A DNA stretch of 64,000 bases from Plutella xylostella (taxonomy: Eukaryota; Arthropoda; Insecta; Lepidoptera; Plutellidae), in contig NC_064009.1 in NCBI RefSeq assembly GCF_932276165.1, positions 10,416,001-10,480,000 of the forward strand, given 5' to 3'. This document shows, in pieces, positions 1 to 12,000 of this stretch. A program made the position numbers and the translations under genes. Numbering within the stretch: position 1 is the stretch's first letter; every line of letters starts with the position of its first letter. The notes under the pieces are model-generated. The model saw only the letters and a program-made list of their open reading frames with translations, did not search any database and had not been told where the DNA came from.

Positions 1-1
1 G

Positions 2-3000
2 TTCTTCATAGCGCTCATAGTGGTGTACATACTGGGCCTGTGCTACTGCGCGTCGCATGTGAGTGCCTCAGAGTACTGTACAGAAGGGCTAATACGGGGC
101 GCATTTAAGACGTGACAAGAGTTTTCCATCGCGCTCACTCACATCGCGCAGCCTCAAGAGCGAGCGCGACAGAGAACTTTTGCCACCTCTTAATAGCGCC
201 CCGTGCTACAGGGCCAGGATGTTGCAAGGGGGATAAGGGGAGAGGGGTAATTCTGGGGGCATTCTAAGCAACTTTTATTTCACGACTTTTGTAAAATCAC
301 GGAAAAAAATATTGTTTCGCTATAGAAACTTTGGTGGTCTCGTGACTTTTACCAAATAAACTTTTTTTTTAGATTTTCACTTTTGTAACACCCTTAAAGT
401 AAATAAACTAACGTAGAAGTATAAACTACGCTTACAATTACCTTTACAAAAACCAATGCACGAGAGCTGTTAAGTAGAGTCATGGTTACTGTAGTGGCGC
501 TCTGAAACTGCGTAAAGTATTTCTGAAAGCTAAAGCTGAAGATTCACACAGGCAAAAACAGCGCTTTGGCCTATACGTATACATAATATAACCATAGTTC
601 ATTCTGCGCAAAGACCACACCTTTTTTTCATACAGGATTATTGGTAAGTAGACCTGATCCTTTCAGGAGGTGATAGAAGAAGGCATTTCCAGTCGATTGA
701 ACCCCATAATGCATTATCCGAAACCTAACCATTTCTTAGATATTTAATATTTAAGTTTTTTAATCTTTTTGCCAAAATTTTATGTTTAAAACGGAAAATA
801 AAAAAAACTAGTCATAATTCAATAACTTTTTTGGTTGTTTTGCACAAGTAACACCTTAATAAAGTAATTAAAATAATCAAATGTGCATTATTTGACTTAA
901 ATTAGACACAATTGTTGATGAATATTATTACAATAAGTAATTTACTTACACGCCAAACATAATACTTATTTATTTAATTATACAGGGTTATTGGCAAGTA
1001 GACCTGATCCTTTCAGGAGGTGATAGAAGAAGGCATTTCCAGTCGATTGGACCCAATAAAGCATTATCCGAAACCTAACCATTTCTTAGATATTTAATAT
1101 TTAAGTTTTTTAAATTTTTTGCCAAAATTTTATGTTTAAAACGGAAAATAAAAAAAACTAGTCATAATTCAATAACTTTTTTGGTTGTTTTGCACAAGTA
1201 CCTAACACCTTAATAAAGTAATTAAAATAATCACTGCGGAATATGATAGTTTTTTAACCTTGATATTTGTTTCGAAAAAAAGTAGAGTTAAAGTTGTGTT
1301 CCACCTAAAGGGTACCTACGGTTAAGTAACTTACCTGGGTGTTTTTTTTAAGTTAAGATATTTATGATGCTTTAGGTTACTCTCAGGTACCTGCCTCATA
1401 ATCTGTGTATAAAATAATCTTCTAACGACTGAATCCTATTCAAAATAAACAAAAAACAACAACATCAAATGAGTATCACAAAATGATATATTCAATTCAC
1501 ACAATATTTACAATCTCATAAACCATATCAGTACACGATGCGGCTTCCGAAGTTGAGCGGAGCGTAGGCGTAGGAGGTGGCGAAGGGCGTGGAGTAGACG
1601 ATGGGAGTCGCGTGCACCACGGGGGCGGCGGGCAGGGGCGCGAGCGCGGCCACGGGGGCGGCGGGAAGGGGGGCGACAACTGGAGCCGACCGCTTCTTGA
1701 TCAGGTGGATACCGGCATTCTCATACGCCTTCTTCGTGTAGTGAGCCGCCTTGTCCAAGTTCACCTCCAGAGTGTCCAGAGGCCTGCCGTCGGCGCCCAG
1801 GATGTTAGCGGGCTGGCCGGGAGCGAGGGAAAGAGGCCCGCGGTAGTTGCCATCGAACGAGTAAGGGAACGCGTAAGGGTAGGCGAAGGCGTTGTACGCG
1901 AATGGCGTGGCAATAGCACCGTAGGTCGTGGCGATAGGCGCGAACGGAGCGGAGCGCTTCTTGATGAGATGGATGCCGGCGCTCTCGAACGCCTTTCGGG
2001 TGTAGTGGGCGGACTTGTCCAGGTTCACTTCCAGGGTGTCCAGGGGCCTTCCGTCAGCGCCCAGGATGTTGGCAGGCTGGCCGGGAGCGAGCGAGAGAGG
2101 GCCACGGTAGTTGCCATCGTAGGGGTAGAAAGACGCCGCGCTGTAGGCGAATGGGTACCCATACCCGGGGTAAGCACCGAAGTACTGCGCCGAGCCAGCG
2201 GCGAACAGGCACGATAGAACCACAAGCTTGAACATGATGATGTCTGCAACTTGACTGATGCCACACTCATGTAGATCAACCCTTTTATACGAAGGGCGGC
2301 CCCGGAAGAAGCTGCGGCGACCTTCGCAAAACAACCTTTTCTGTAAATACCATCTAGACCGCTCTCTAAAGCCGTTGATCTTTCTTTATTGTTACAGTTT
2401 AAACTGGTTCGGTAGTTGATCGCGTTTCGTTGTCGATGTCTATTTTTGTTCTGCTTTCTTTGTTTTGGTCGTCATTAATGTAGTGCGGACGGGACAAGCC
2501 TTCGCTGATTGGGTTGCAAGTTGGAACGACGATGCATTCCTATGCATTTCATCTTGATTTATGCGAATACTTGAAAGCAGTTTTTGTCTTTACAGGTGGT
2601 TTGCTAATTGAGTTATAAATAAATAGGTTTATGGCACTTAAATAAAATTAATGTACCTATAATAAGTTTTATTTACTTTGCTATGTACCAAAAATAATGC
2701 GAATAAGTACCTACTTATAATATATTATGTAGATAGGTGTAATGTTTAATAATTAATATATACTTATGTTCTTAATAACTGTAAAATATGTAGATATATT
2801 AGGTATAATAACTACTTAACTACATACAACTTGCATACATAACAAGTATCTAAATAACAAGTATATTTATCATACCTAAGTTAAAATTATGATAAGTATC
2901 CAGTTGATGTTGTGTAAAACAACTTAAAAGTACTTATTGAAATTTACCCTACATAAAATGCCACGGTCAAACTAGTTATATTTTCCGCTTTTGGAACTAC

Positions 3001-6000
3001 AAAGGCACGCGTAATATACAGATAGCTATACAAATGTCGAAATTATAACACCCTTCAATTTCGATCTAGGCCCAATTGTAACACAACTGTTTGCAGATGT
3101 GGCGCACGCAGAAAGCGTACAAACTGCGCCTAGAGAAGGAAACCGACGAGAACATCATGAGGAACAAGGAGAAGGCCACCAAGCTGCAAGAGCCCGCCGT
3201 CTCCTATTTACAAGTTAGTAAATTAAACTTACCTTAACATGAAATCTCATTAGTGAATTCTCTATGTATATGTATTGTATAATGTTGTACCTATTGTTAT
3301 TTTTAGAGATCCACCTAAACATAATCTTAGGGAAAGTGGTTCAGTGTAGTAGTTATTTTTTTGATGAGCATGGCTAGCCTAGCATAGAGCTAGACGCTAA
3401 GAATAGTAGAGATACAAAGGAATGTGTATAATACCTAAGTACTAAAAACTTTAGGCGCTCCGCTCACTGCACGAGAGTCGAGGTGGAGTCGCGGCGGCGA
3501 CGGCGGCAAAGGCCTTTTCTATGTTTTCTATAGTTATGCGAACCCAGTTCGACGCCCACTGAAGAAGTCGAGGCGGAAGTTAGGTGCTGGACGCGTAATT
3601 ATAAATTAGACATAATTCCCTGCGCCTTTTGGCTAACATTTTTAATAAATGTATCGCTGAAGGTGTGTTCCCAGATCTTATGAAATTGAGTAAAATTATA
3701 CCTCTGTTCAAGAGTGGGGATATGGAGGACCCTGCAAATTTCAGGCCTGTCTCGGTTCTTCCAGTTTTGAGTAAAATATTTGAGAGGGTCATACTCAATC
3801 AGATGCTTTTGCATTTCAATGAAGCTCGATTGTTTCATAGCCAACAGTATGGTTTTACAAAAGGCAAATCAACAACCGATGCCGGTACTGCGTTAATTAA
3901 GCACATATTTGACGCCTGGGAAGACCATCACGATGCTATTGGAGTCTTCTGTGATCTATCGAAGGCGTTTGATTGTGTAGACCATCAGACTTTAATTTCG
4001 AAACTGAGATACTATGGAATAGGAGGAAAGGCTTTAGATTTGATAGTTTCATATTTAGACAAGAGGCAACAAAGGGTCGATATTAACAATACTAAATCAC
4101 AGGGGGCTCATGTAAAGATAGGCGTCCCTCAAGGATCTATTCTAGGACCATTTTTATTCCTCATTTATATTAATGACTTGCCTTTTATGGTTCAAAAATT
4201 GACTAATATAGTTTTATTTGCTGATGATACTTCTTTGCTTTTTAAAGTTAAAAGAAGTGAAAATAATTTTAATGAAATTAATTCTATTCTATCTGACATA
4301 CACGATTGGTTTACCGTTAATAATCTTCTATTGAATTCTAAGAAAACGAAATGTATTAAATTTACACTGCCGAATGTTAGACAATGCGATACTAACATTA
4401 TTCTAGATGGGAATAAATTGGACCTAGTTAATGATACTGTTTTTCTTGGGATGACTATAGATTCAAAGTTACAGTGGGGACCTCACATTGAAAAATTGGC
4501 TGGAAGGTTGAGCTCCGCAGCTTTTGCTGTACGGAAAATTAGACAACTGACCGACGTTGAAACCGCCAGATTAGTTTACTTTAGTTATTTCCACAGCTTA
4601 TTGTCGTATGGCATTTTGCTTTGGGGTAGAGCCGCTGATATTGAAACTATATTTGTATTACAGAAAAGAGCCATCCGCTCTATATACAAACTAGGTTCCA
4701 GGGATTCATTGAGAGAACTATTTAAAGAAATTAACATCCTTACAGTTCCATGTCAGTTCATTTTTTCCAATTTAATGTATGTACGAAAGAATATTTCAAC
4801 TTTTGATACAATTGGCAGTAATCATGACATTAATACTAGGAACAAGCATAAGCTGGCTTTTCCAGCGATGCGTCTGGCGAAAGTTAATAAATCGTTTTTA
4901 GGGTACTGTATTAGATTTTATAATAAGCTTCCAACAGAAGTTGCTCAAATGCCAGAGAATAAGTTTAAGTGTTACATTAAAGAGAAACTCTGTAAAAAAG
5001 CTTATTATAAAATTGATGATTACTTAGAGGACGTTAATGCATGGCTGTGATAAGTAGTTAGCTCTGCTCATATTATTATAATAATCATTATTAAGCTTAT
5101 AAGTACCTATTGTATACCAACTAGTTTTAAGTCTTTTTTTTGAAAAGATGGCTCAGGAGTTTCTTGCCTCCGTTCTTCTCCTTAGACAGAAAGAGCCCCC
5201 CCTTATCCGAACGGAGAGTAATTTGTAAAAATTGACGTTCATCAAAAAATTTTATATTTGTACGATGAATAAAAAATTTTGGCTTTGACTTTTGACTTTG
5301 ACTTCCTCGACTCCACTTCGACTCTAGCAGTGAGCGGAGCACCTTATTAAACTGGTTCTCAAACCTCATACGAATTATAAATTACCTGATTAGTACAACA
5401 AATCTAACCAATTCCAGTTAAACAAAGAAGAAGGGGAGTCTAAGGAAGGGGAGAAGAAGCCCAACGGCGTGACGATAGAGATACCGACTGTGGTGGTGGA
5501 CGCGCCGGAGGACAAGCCCCCGAGCCGGCGCGGCTCGCTGCGATTTAGAGGTACTTACAGTTTATTTATTTATTATTAAAAAAAAACAATAGGTAATCCG
5601 TAACAGCTAAGGCCATCACGCAATTACTGTTAAGTAGGTAACTATGTACAAAAAGTATATAAAACATAGAATTTATCATTTAAAACTAAATATAAGTATT
5701 TAAACTTACATAAAATCAAACATAAAATAAATAGTTATAACAAACATTTAAAAGGTAGAGAAGATAACGTAGTTTGAACTATGTCGTCATCCTGACATCG
5801 CTCTAAATCGTATCATTACAGTCGTCGCGTAGTCATAATAATAGGCCCCTTTGGACAGCTCCAAAATGTATGGGATGACAGCAAGTGTATTTTTTCTTTC
5901 AGATCTAGTAGAAAAGGAACGTTCTTGGGAGCCACTCGAGGAAAAAGACGAATCTCAAGACACCGACGTTAGTGAACATGACACTGCCGAAATAAAATCA

Positions 6001-6903
6001 GAATCACAGGATTATGACGATGATGATGAAGACAGTGACAGGGCGAGAGCTGGCGACAGTCTGGGGGCTGCCAGTGATGAAGGCGAGGATTTGGAGACCG
6101 AAGATGATGTAGATAAGAGTAAAGACAGCAATCCCACTGGAAATGCGGTAAGTATGAAGAATAGCGAACCTGTATATTGTAGCTATGTAGTGTAGATACA
6201 TAAGTAAAATGACGATCGCATGGTTCAGTGATACTGACTGCTATGCCGAAGGTTCAGAGTTCAATTCCCGGCCAGAGCAGATATTTTGCAAATACAGATA
6301 TTTACACTCGGGACTCGGGTCTTGGGTGTTAATAAAAATTAGATATCTGTATAGGATAATAGGTACCTAATAATTATTATATCAGCTGTCCTATAGGTAA
6401 GTACCCATATTACAGGCTCTGCCTTGTTTGGGATCGAATAACCGTGTGCTAGATGTCCCCTCATAGACGACCGAATGGCGTAGTGGTTAGTGACCCTGAC
6501 TACTGAGCCGATGGTCCCGGGTTCGATTCCCGGCTGGGGTCTTGGATGTGCCCGTAAAATGGCAATAGGCCCGCCCCCTATTACATTGGGACTAACATAA
6601 CACTCTGGCGAAAAGTGGGTGCAGCAATGCACCTCTGCCTACCCCGCAAGGGAGTACATTAGTACAAGGCGTGAGTGCGTGTTTTTTTTTTTTTTTTTTT
6701 TTACACATATTAATACTTTGTTTATGATCTATTATCTGTACAGTAGTAAAAATCCAGTGTTATTTGTATAATTTTCATGTTTTAACTTTCAGAAAGCCCA
6801 GCACAATTCGACTATCGGCCCGCCCCCCGCTGCGCTGCGAACTCAGCTGCCATTCAAAATAGATGAGGGCGGCTCCAACGAAATGTTAACGTCGAATGCA
6901 TGA
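2..6903 (+). CDS. C-terminal part of a membrane protein, possibly TMC-like (partial, 5 exons)
   Basis: Five exons join in one frame: 2-58, 3097-3213, 5418-5550, 5903-6147 and 6793-6903 (stop TGA), with GT/AG borders and matching phases; 220 residues are visible. The first ends a hydrophobic membrane segment (FFIALIVVYILGLCYCAS), so the N-terminal part lies left of the window. A basic helix follows with an E-N-I-M-R-N-K motif, then a Lys/Glu-rich linker, an acidic tail with a D/E run, and the end MLTSNA. A last membrane segment followed by an amphipathic helix with E-N-x-M-R-N-K resembles the C-terminus of TMC channel proteins as I remember them; this is inference from a short stretch. An AATAAA lies at 6950-6955. 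The first visible intron contains a cuticle protein gene in opposite orientation and the second a LINE inside a small DNA element. Confidence 0.62.
59..1527. other. Intron sequence before the cuticle gene
   Basis: First visible intron of the + strand gene, starting with donor GTGAGT. Apart from a direct-repeat pair at 631-1232 I see AT-rich sequence without coding signal. AATAAA-like signals near 1443 (on +) do not fit the cuticle gene, which runs on the other strand. Confidence 0.5.
631..1232. repeat. Direct repeat pair, about 250 bp each (631-879 and 981-1232)
   Basis: Both copies begin TACAGG(A/G)TTATTGG(T/C)AAGTA and end AATTAAAATAATCA, with only scattered differences and a 4-base insertion (CCTA) in copy 2. 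About 100 bp of unrelated AT-rich sequence separates them. The opening motif looks like that of an interspersed lepidopteran repeat; I see no ORF or inverted ends, so the class is unknown. Confidence 0.75.
1528..2235 (-). CDS. Cuticle protein with two internal repeats
   Basis: Single-exon gene of 235 aa. I start at the ATG at 2235, not the upstream in-frame ATG at 2334, because residues 1-16 (MFKLVVLSCLFAAGSA) then form a signal peptide and a TATA box lies just upstream. Mature regions: a Gly/Tyr/Ala-rich start, repeat 1 at residues 40-97 and repeat 2 at 128-185. Each repeat runs from D-G-N-Y-R-G-P-L through P-A-N-I-L-G-A-D-G-R-P-L-D to H-L-I-K-K-R-S-A-P, and they differ at only a handful of positions. 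The C-terminus is low-complexity (APLPAAPVAAL), then Tyr-rich. There is no Rebers-Riddiford chitin-binding consensus, so it belongs among the low-complexity or unclassified lepidopteran cuticle proteins, secreted into the exoskeleton. K-K-R before S-A-P could be a dibasic cleavage site; that is inference. The gene lies wholly inside an intron of the + strand gene. Confidence 0.85.
   Translation of the reverse strand: MFKLVVLSCLFAAGSAQYFGAYPGYGYPFAYSAASFYPYDGNYRGPLSLAPGQPANILGADGRPLDTLEVNLDKSAHYTRKAFESAGIHLIKKRSAPFAPIATTYGAIATPFAYNAFAYPYAFPYSFDGNYRGPLSLAPGQPANILGADGRPLDTLEVNLDKAAHYTKKAYENAGIHLIKKRSAPVVAPLPAAPVAALAPLPAAPVVHATPIVYSTPFATSYAYAPLNFGSRIVY
2253..2289 (-). promoter_or_regulatory. Core promoter of the cuticle protein gene (TATA + TCAGT initiator)
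   Basis: On the - strand TATAAAAG lies at 2289-2282 and an arthropod initiator TCAGT at 2258-2254, about 32 bp downstream. Transcription would start near 2256, giving a 5' leader of about 20 nt before the ATG at 2235. The spacing is that of a standard insect TATA/Inr promoter. Confidence 0.7.
2340..3096. other. Intron sequence downstream (on +) of the cuticle gene
   Basis: AT-rich, with no coding signal; ends at the acceptor TTTGCAG at 3090-3096. It includes the upstream region of the cuticle gene, but I recognise no specific regulatory site beyond its core promoter. Confidence 0.4.
3451..5346. mobile_element. PIF/Harbinger-like inverted-repeat element split by a LINE
   Basis: Left end GGCGCTCCGCTCACTGC at 3454 and right end GCAGTGAGCGGAGCACC ending at 5343 are inverted, and the similarity runs on for nearly 40 bp into a GAGTCGAGG(T)GGAGTCG motif. 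TTA flanks both ends (3451-3453 and 5344-5346), a 3-bp target duplication as made by PIF/Harbinger elements. About 150 bp of GC-rich element remain on the left and 40 bp on the right; the middle is the LINE at about 3611-5303. A related inverted-repeat block is at 21083-21245. Confidence 0.7.
3611..5303 (+). mobile_element. 5'-truncated CR1-like non-LTR retrotransposon
   Basis: The coding part (3629-5050, 473 aa from the first ATG, frame open slightly upstream) is the reverse transcriptase half of ORF2. The visible motifs are I-I-P-L-F-K-S-G-D, F-R-P-V-S-V-L-P, Q-Y-G-F-T-K-G-K-S-T, F-C-D-L-S-K-A-F-D-C-V-D-H, G-V-P-Q-G-S-I-L-G-P and the catalytic F-A-D-D-T. The endonuclease and ORF1 are missing, as usual for 5' truncation. 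The 3' part ends in a short TTTGAC tandem (about 5282-5303) instead of poly(A), as in CR1-group elements. The RT frame has no stop, so insertion is fairly recent. It sits inside a small DNA element within an intron. Clade (CR1 versus the related Daphne group) is uncertain. Confidence 0.85.
6205..6465 (+). mobile_element. tRNA-headed SINE, family A
   Basis: A degenerate tRNA-like head (GGTTCAGTGATACTGACTGC, then GGTTCAGAGTTCAATTCCC as the B box) is followed by a body reading GGGTCTTGGGTGTTAAT and a distal part CAGGCTCTGCCTTGTTTGGG. A reverse-oriented relative is at 30990-31221. Not a functional tRNA: anticodon arm and acceptor stem do not form. Confidence 0.65.
6466..6705 (+). mobile_element. 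tRNA-headed SINE, family B
   Basis: A-box-like TGGCGTAGTGGTTAGTGACC and B-box GGGTTCGATTCCCGG are followed by a conserved body (GGCGAAAAGTGGGTGCAGCA, CCTCTGCCTACCCCGCAAGG) and a 3' T-run at about 6681-6701. It directly abuts the family A SINE. A 3' fragment of the same family is at 23071-23178. Confidence 0.75.
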
Positions 6904-7017
6904 TATTATTATAGAAATATAGATTTTATTAAATTTTAAAAGCCTACTTAATAAATAGGTTATTTCAATGATTCATTTATTTTGTTCAAATCACTTTATC
7001 AATACCAACTGATTAGG

Positions 7018-8737
7018 TAAGGGTGGGTTGCATCAACATCCCGGTTATCGTAATAGTTAAGGTTAAACTTAGCAATGACAGAGTCGTTACAGTTAAGATT
7101 TTACTGCAACGTGTTGCACCATCAAATCGTCGGTCATTGTTAATGTTATTAGGGTTGCTAATCGTTTGAGACATAATTTTCCCCAAAGTTATTGTGGGAA
7201 ACGTTTTTATGTAAGGCAATACCAAATCTAGCTGTCGGACTGAAGCCGTCACAGAGTACATTGTAGCCGTCATTCTCTGTCAAAGCACTCAAAGTCAACA
7301 TGTCATAGGACCTAAGTCTGTTGTTCCTCCAAATATTGACCAAAAGATTCATATACCAAAAGATCATCAATAAAACCCGCGACAAAGTAGACTCTAATAA
7401 GCCTTTATTAAGAGCGGTGGTAGCTCAGTCGGGTAAGCGCCCGCTTCTCACGCCAGAGATGCGGGTTCGATCCCGGCGCTGACATGTACCAATGAGTTCT
7501 TTTAACATAAGTACCTACAATGTATACCATCGCTCTTACGGTGAGGAAAACATCGTGAGGAAACCTGCATAACTATCTAGATTTAGCACATCTAGATATG
7601 TGAACCCACCAACCCGCAGTGTACCAGCGTGGTGGAGAAATGGTCCAAGCTTTGGAAGGCAGTTTAGACCTTGGGGATATGCACAAAGGTTCCATTCGAG
7701 AGAGCCAGGTGCAGGTACTTACACCCCCAGAAAATAGAATAGAATAGAAGCCTTTATTATTAATTATCTTATTAATAAATTCTTAACAAGTTGAAATTAA
7801 AACTAACGATGTAATCTATTAAAATAATTATTTATTGACATCCTTCCATTATGCTCATCATTCCTGTTAACTGCATAGACAGGTTCCTCTTCATCAGATG
7901 ATGAATCATCATAAAAAACCTAGCTGGTGGTACAGCACAGGGTCTCTATTTTGTTAACATAATATATTATGCAGCTATGCCGTAGCCACTATAATGGGCT
8001 GCACTCTTCTTAGTTCTGTCCTTATTTTCATTGATATATTTCTGTATTTGAGTGATTGCAAAATTTCTGAAAACAAGGTTATTCAATTAAAGAGTTACGT
8101 AGGTTACTTTGATATTAGATTGCTGCGCTGGACCGGCAACCGGCAGGTAGCCGGTAGTGGCTGGATAAGGAAGGCCGAGGGCACAGTGTTGTTTCGCTCC
8201 TTGGAAGAACCCATGGCTAGAAGTGGATGCTTATTTGGTGGTGAAGATGATCATTACACCTACAACATAATAATAGGTGCACTTACTTCGTCGTTGGAGG
8301 CAGTAAGAAAGGTTCTAGTTTTAAAGCCAACACACGAGCCACATTTTTGAGACCTGGAACCTGCAAATCTATCAGTTCTCTGAAAGTACACCTTTCTCTT
8401 CATATTTCGTAAGTTCCGTACTTACTCCACCTCAATCTCAATTTCTGAGGAACTTGTTTCAAGCGCTATTTCACGTAGAAGCCACATGATAAGAATTATT
8501 TAATATTAATATTTGTACGTAATACTGTTACTTTGAGGTTATACAACGCGTTTGACAGCTACCTGACTTTAACAAAAGCAGTAACCGGCCAACATGGGGT
8601 GGTTATGGTTATCGTTAAAGTTATGACGTCATTTTAACCATAGTTGAATGGTGCAACCAATTTTTCGCTTAACCGATGCTTTGACAGAAGATGTGACGTT
8701 TGTAATAGTTAAAGTTAAATGGTGCAACGCACCCTAA
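7018..8737. mobile_element. Harbinger-like inverted-repeat element, copy 1
   Basis: Bounded by TAA at 7018-7020 and 8735-8737. Left end GGGTGGGTTGCATCAACATC at 7021; right end reads, inverted, GGGTGCGTTGCACCATTTAA (ends 8734). Roughly 1.37 kb without the inserted SINE (7411-7747). It holds an old RTE 3' remnant near 8118-8260, also present in copy 2 and so older than the duplication. No intact transposase is visible, so it is probably non-autonomous. The TAA at 8735-8737 is shared with copy 2. Confidence 0.75.
7399..7759 (+). mobile_element. tRNA-derived SINE with exact 12-bp target duplication
   Basis: The head carries GGTAGCTCAGTCGGGTAAGC (A box) and GCGGGTTCGATCCCGG (B box). The body has CATCGTGAGGAAACCTGCAT and CACCAACCCGCAGTGTACC, familiar from lepidopteran SINEs, and an AATAG tandem tail. 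AAGCCTTTATTA flanks it at 7399-7410 and 7748-7759. Copy 2 of the host element lacks this insertion. Confidence 0.85.
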
Positions 8738-9031
8738 GGGTGGGTTGCATCAACATCCCGGTTATCGTAATAGTTAAGGTTAAACTTAGCAATGACAGAG
8801 TCGTTACAGTTAACATTTTACTGCAACGCGTTGCACCATCACTTCGTTCGTCATTGTTAATGTTATTAGGGTTGCTAATCGTTTGAGACATAATTATCCC
8901 CAAAGTTACTGTGGGAAACGTTTTTATGTAGGGCAATACCAGATCTAGCTGTCGGATTTTTTTTTTTATATTAGGTTTAACGGCCCTGGATACGTGTCCT
9001 TTTGAGCCAACACTTGTTAGTTCACTTCACT

Positions 9032-12000
9032 TCACAGTTTGTTTATTGTATTTATGATGTATTTATATAGCGGTGCATAAAACTTCTGGTCAGCCAAAAG
9101 ATCTTGGAGGCGTGTAGGTACTTCATCATCATCACAAACACTTTGTAGTTCAGTCACGAGTATCAGTCTGTGAACACCAAAACTTTGACAGTTAAATACG
9201 ATGTGATTTAAATCAGCGTTATCTTCTTCACAAAAAGTGCATTTCGAATCTTGAACCAAGTTTAATCTCTTCAGGTGAGTCCGGGTCTGGCAATGGCCAA
9301 ATCTCATTCTATTTATGGTGGTAATGAATTTCCGACAATCAGCTGTTTTATTGCGGTGGTACCAAGGTTGGGCGGGCGGGCTTCCTTGGATATCAGCATA
9401 CCATCTTCCCTTTTCTTTGCTCGTCTCTTTCCAATAATCATGCCACAGTAATTTCATTTTGTGCTTCAGTTGAGAGTGGTAGTCAGTAAAAGGAATCTTT
9501 AGGTCTGTGGAGTGATCTTCATTGTGTTCATTTCTGGTTGCTTGGTCAACTATCTCATTTCCAGTGAATCCTCTATGAGATGGTACCCATACAAACTCAA
9601 TAGTTTTACCAGTCTTGTACAAATCGTTAATTACATTCTTAATATTAATTACTAAATAATTTACAGAATATTTAGAACAATTATTTTTTAATGCAGTTAA
9701 AACACTTAAGGAATCTGAGAAAATAATAAAGTTTTTAAATACAATATTTTTAACATACAAAAGAGCTTGATAAATGGCATAGCTTTCAGCTGTAAAAATG
9801 CTACATTTACTGTCCAACTTAAAACATTTGGTAGATTTATTTTGAGGATCATAAAATGCTGACGTTACTCTATCTGCTGACTTAGACCCATCGGTATACA
9901 GAGAATACAAGTTATTAGTATCTAAAAATTGCAGTAGCTCAGCCTGACTATTAAAATTTTGTTTATTTACAATAATACTATTAAAATGAATATTATAGCC
10001 ATGTCTGTAAAATGGCCATAAAGAGTCTTTGTACATATTTACAGTAATAGACTTTAAGTGAATTATGGTACGAAGTAATTCTGGGATATTACCCAATAAT
10101 AATTGAGATCTATTTAAATATGGGCCCAAGCTATTAAATGAAATATTATGTTGAGTTGGAAGAATTCTATTTAAGACACAACTATTATCTGATGCTATTA
10201 TCTTAAGGCAAAAGCGTTCAGCTATTTGAAATCTTCTGAAATGCAGAGGGGGAATGCAGGTTTCACATTGCATAGCATTAATGGGGGTGGAGCACATAGC
10301 ACCAGAAATTATTCTTAATGCTTTATTTTGTATGATATCCAATTTCTTTAAGGTAGTAATATTTGCATTCATATAAGCTAATGAGCTGTAGTCAAAGTGA
10401 CTACGAACTATGCTTTTGTATAACATTGATAATATCTTTGGGTCAGATCCCCAATGAACTCCAGCAAGAGATTTCAATATATTGAGTCCTTTACAAGCAT
10501 TTTTAATTATATATTATAATATGAGGTTGAAATGTTAGTCTTTGATCCAACCATATCCCTAAAAATTTCTTATCTTCTAACCATGGTAATGGACAATTAT
10601 TATAAATAACTCTAGAGTTACATATGGTATGTTTTTTACTAAATAGCATGACTCCACTTTTATTAGGACTTATGTTCAACTTGAGTTTTCCAAAATAGAA
10701 AGAATGGACCTGTTCAAGGGCATCATTTAAGTTATTTACAGCTATATTTACATTTCTATTTACAGTGTATATTAACAAATCATCGGCAAACTGCAAAAAT
10801 TTTACATTTGTTAGGGTTAAGTATTTATTGATTTGTGAGGTATATATGTTATACAAGAGAGGGGAAATTGTGGCCCCTTGCATTGTCCCTTTGTACACAT
10901 GTCCTGGTCCATGTATATTATTATTAAATTTGACATACATTGTCCTGTTATATAAAAAATTAAATATCCATTTACAGATATGACCTGGAATGCCTATTTC
11001 GGACAGGATTTGTATTAGTACAGATGGATTAACATTATCGAAGGCACCTTGGACATCAAGAAATGCACAAACAGTTGCTGAGTGACCATGAAAGGAATTC
11101 TTAATGTCTTCTACAAGAGAAGTGAAACTTTCTGCAGCACTACGCCCCTTTCGAAATCCAAATTGTTGTTCAGGTAATATTTTATTTGTTTCTACAAAAT
11201 GATCTAATCTTGTTTTAAGCATGAATTCAAATAGTTTACCTACGCATGAAGAAAGTGCGATTGGTCTGTAGGAATTAAAATCGTTTTCTGGTTTATCTTG
11301 CTTTAAAATTGGTATTACACATTGTGTTTTCCATGTGTCAGGGATAGAATTAGATATCCAAAGCAAATTAAAAATGTTTAATAAAGTTTTCTGTGCAGTT
11401 ATGTGCATGTGGCGAATAAGTTTGTATGGAATATCATCTAGGCCAGGAGAAGTATCTTTCCGTGTTTTTATTGCTGCTAAGAACTCATTGAAGGAGAATG
11501 GCTGAGAGAGAAAATCATTACTATCATAATTATTTCTATAAAAGTATTTATTTAATGAAGCTTCATCTATTTGTTTCTCAGGAGGAGATTGAGGTGCATA
11601 TTTATCCAGAAAAGAGGGGATCCACTCATTATTTTTGGGTGTTTTGGGTAAGGCTACACGTTTAAATCTTCTTATATAATTCCAAATTGTACTGACTGGT
11701 GTATATCTATTGAATGACTCACATAACTTACTCCATCCATTTTTCTTTTTTTCTGCTAGTAATTTCTTTTTTAATGCGTCTAGTTTTTTATATTGAATGT
11801 AAGAATCTATTGAAGAGTTTGATCTGTACAAATTTAAGGCCTCTTTACTTTTTTGGACGGCCTCACTACATTCAGTATCCCACCAGGGAACAGGCTTTTT
11901 TAATATAAATTGTGTAGTTTTCTTAAATTTAGGTATACAAATTTCTTTGATTTCGTTTAATTTATTGCAAAATTCATTGTAACTTTCAAGAGGACAAGAA

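Noticed and set aside
1612..2217. 201-codon open frame on + over the cuticle gene
   Set aside because: Mirror image of the GC-rich cuticle coding sequence; no start context, no domain, while the - strand has signal peptide, repeats and promoter.
5851..6195. 114-codon single-exon gene beginning at 5851
   Set aside because: Its first part is intron; the acceptor at 5902 and donor at 6148 make the centre an internal exon of the membrane protein gene.
6480..6545. tRNA gene
   Set aside because: A and B boxes are present but the cloverleaf does not close and a SINE body and T-rich tail follow; same for 6220 and 7415.
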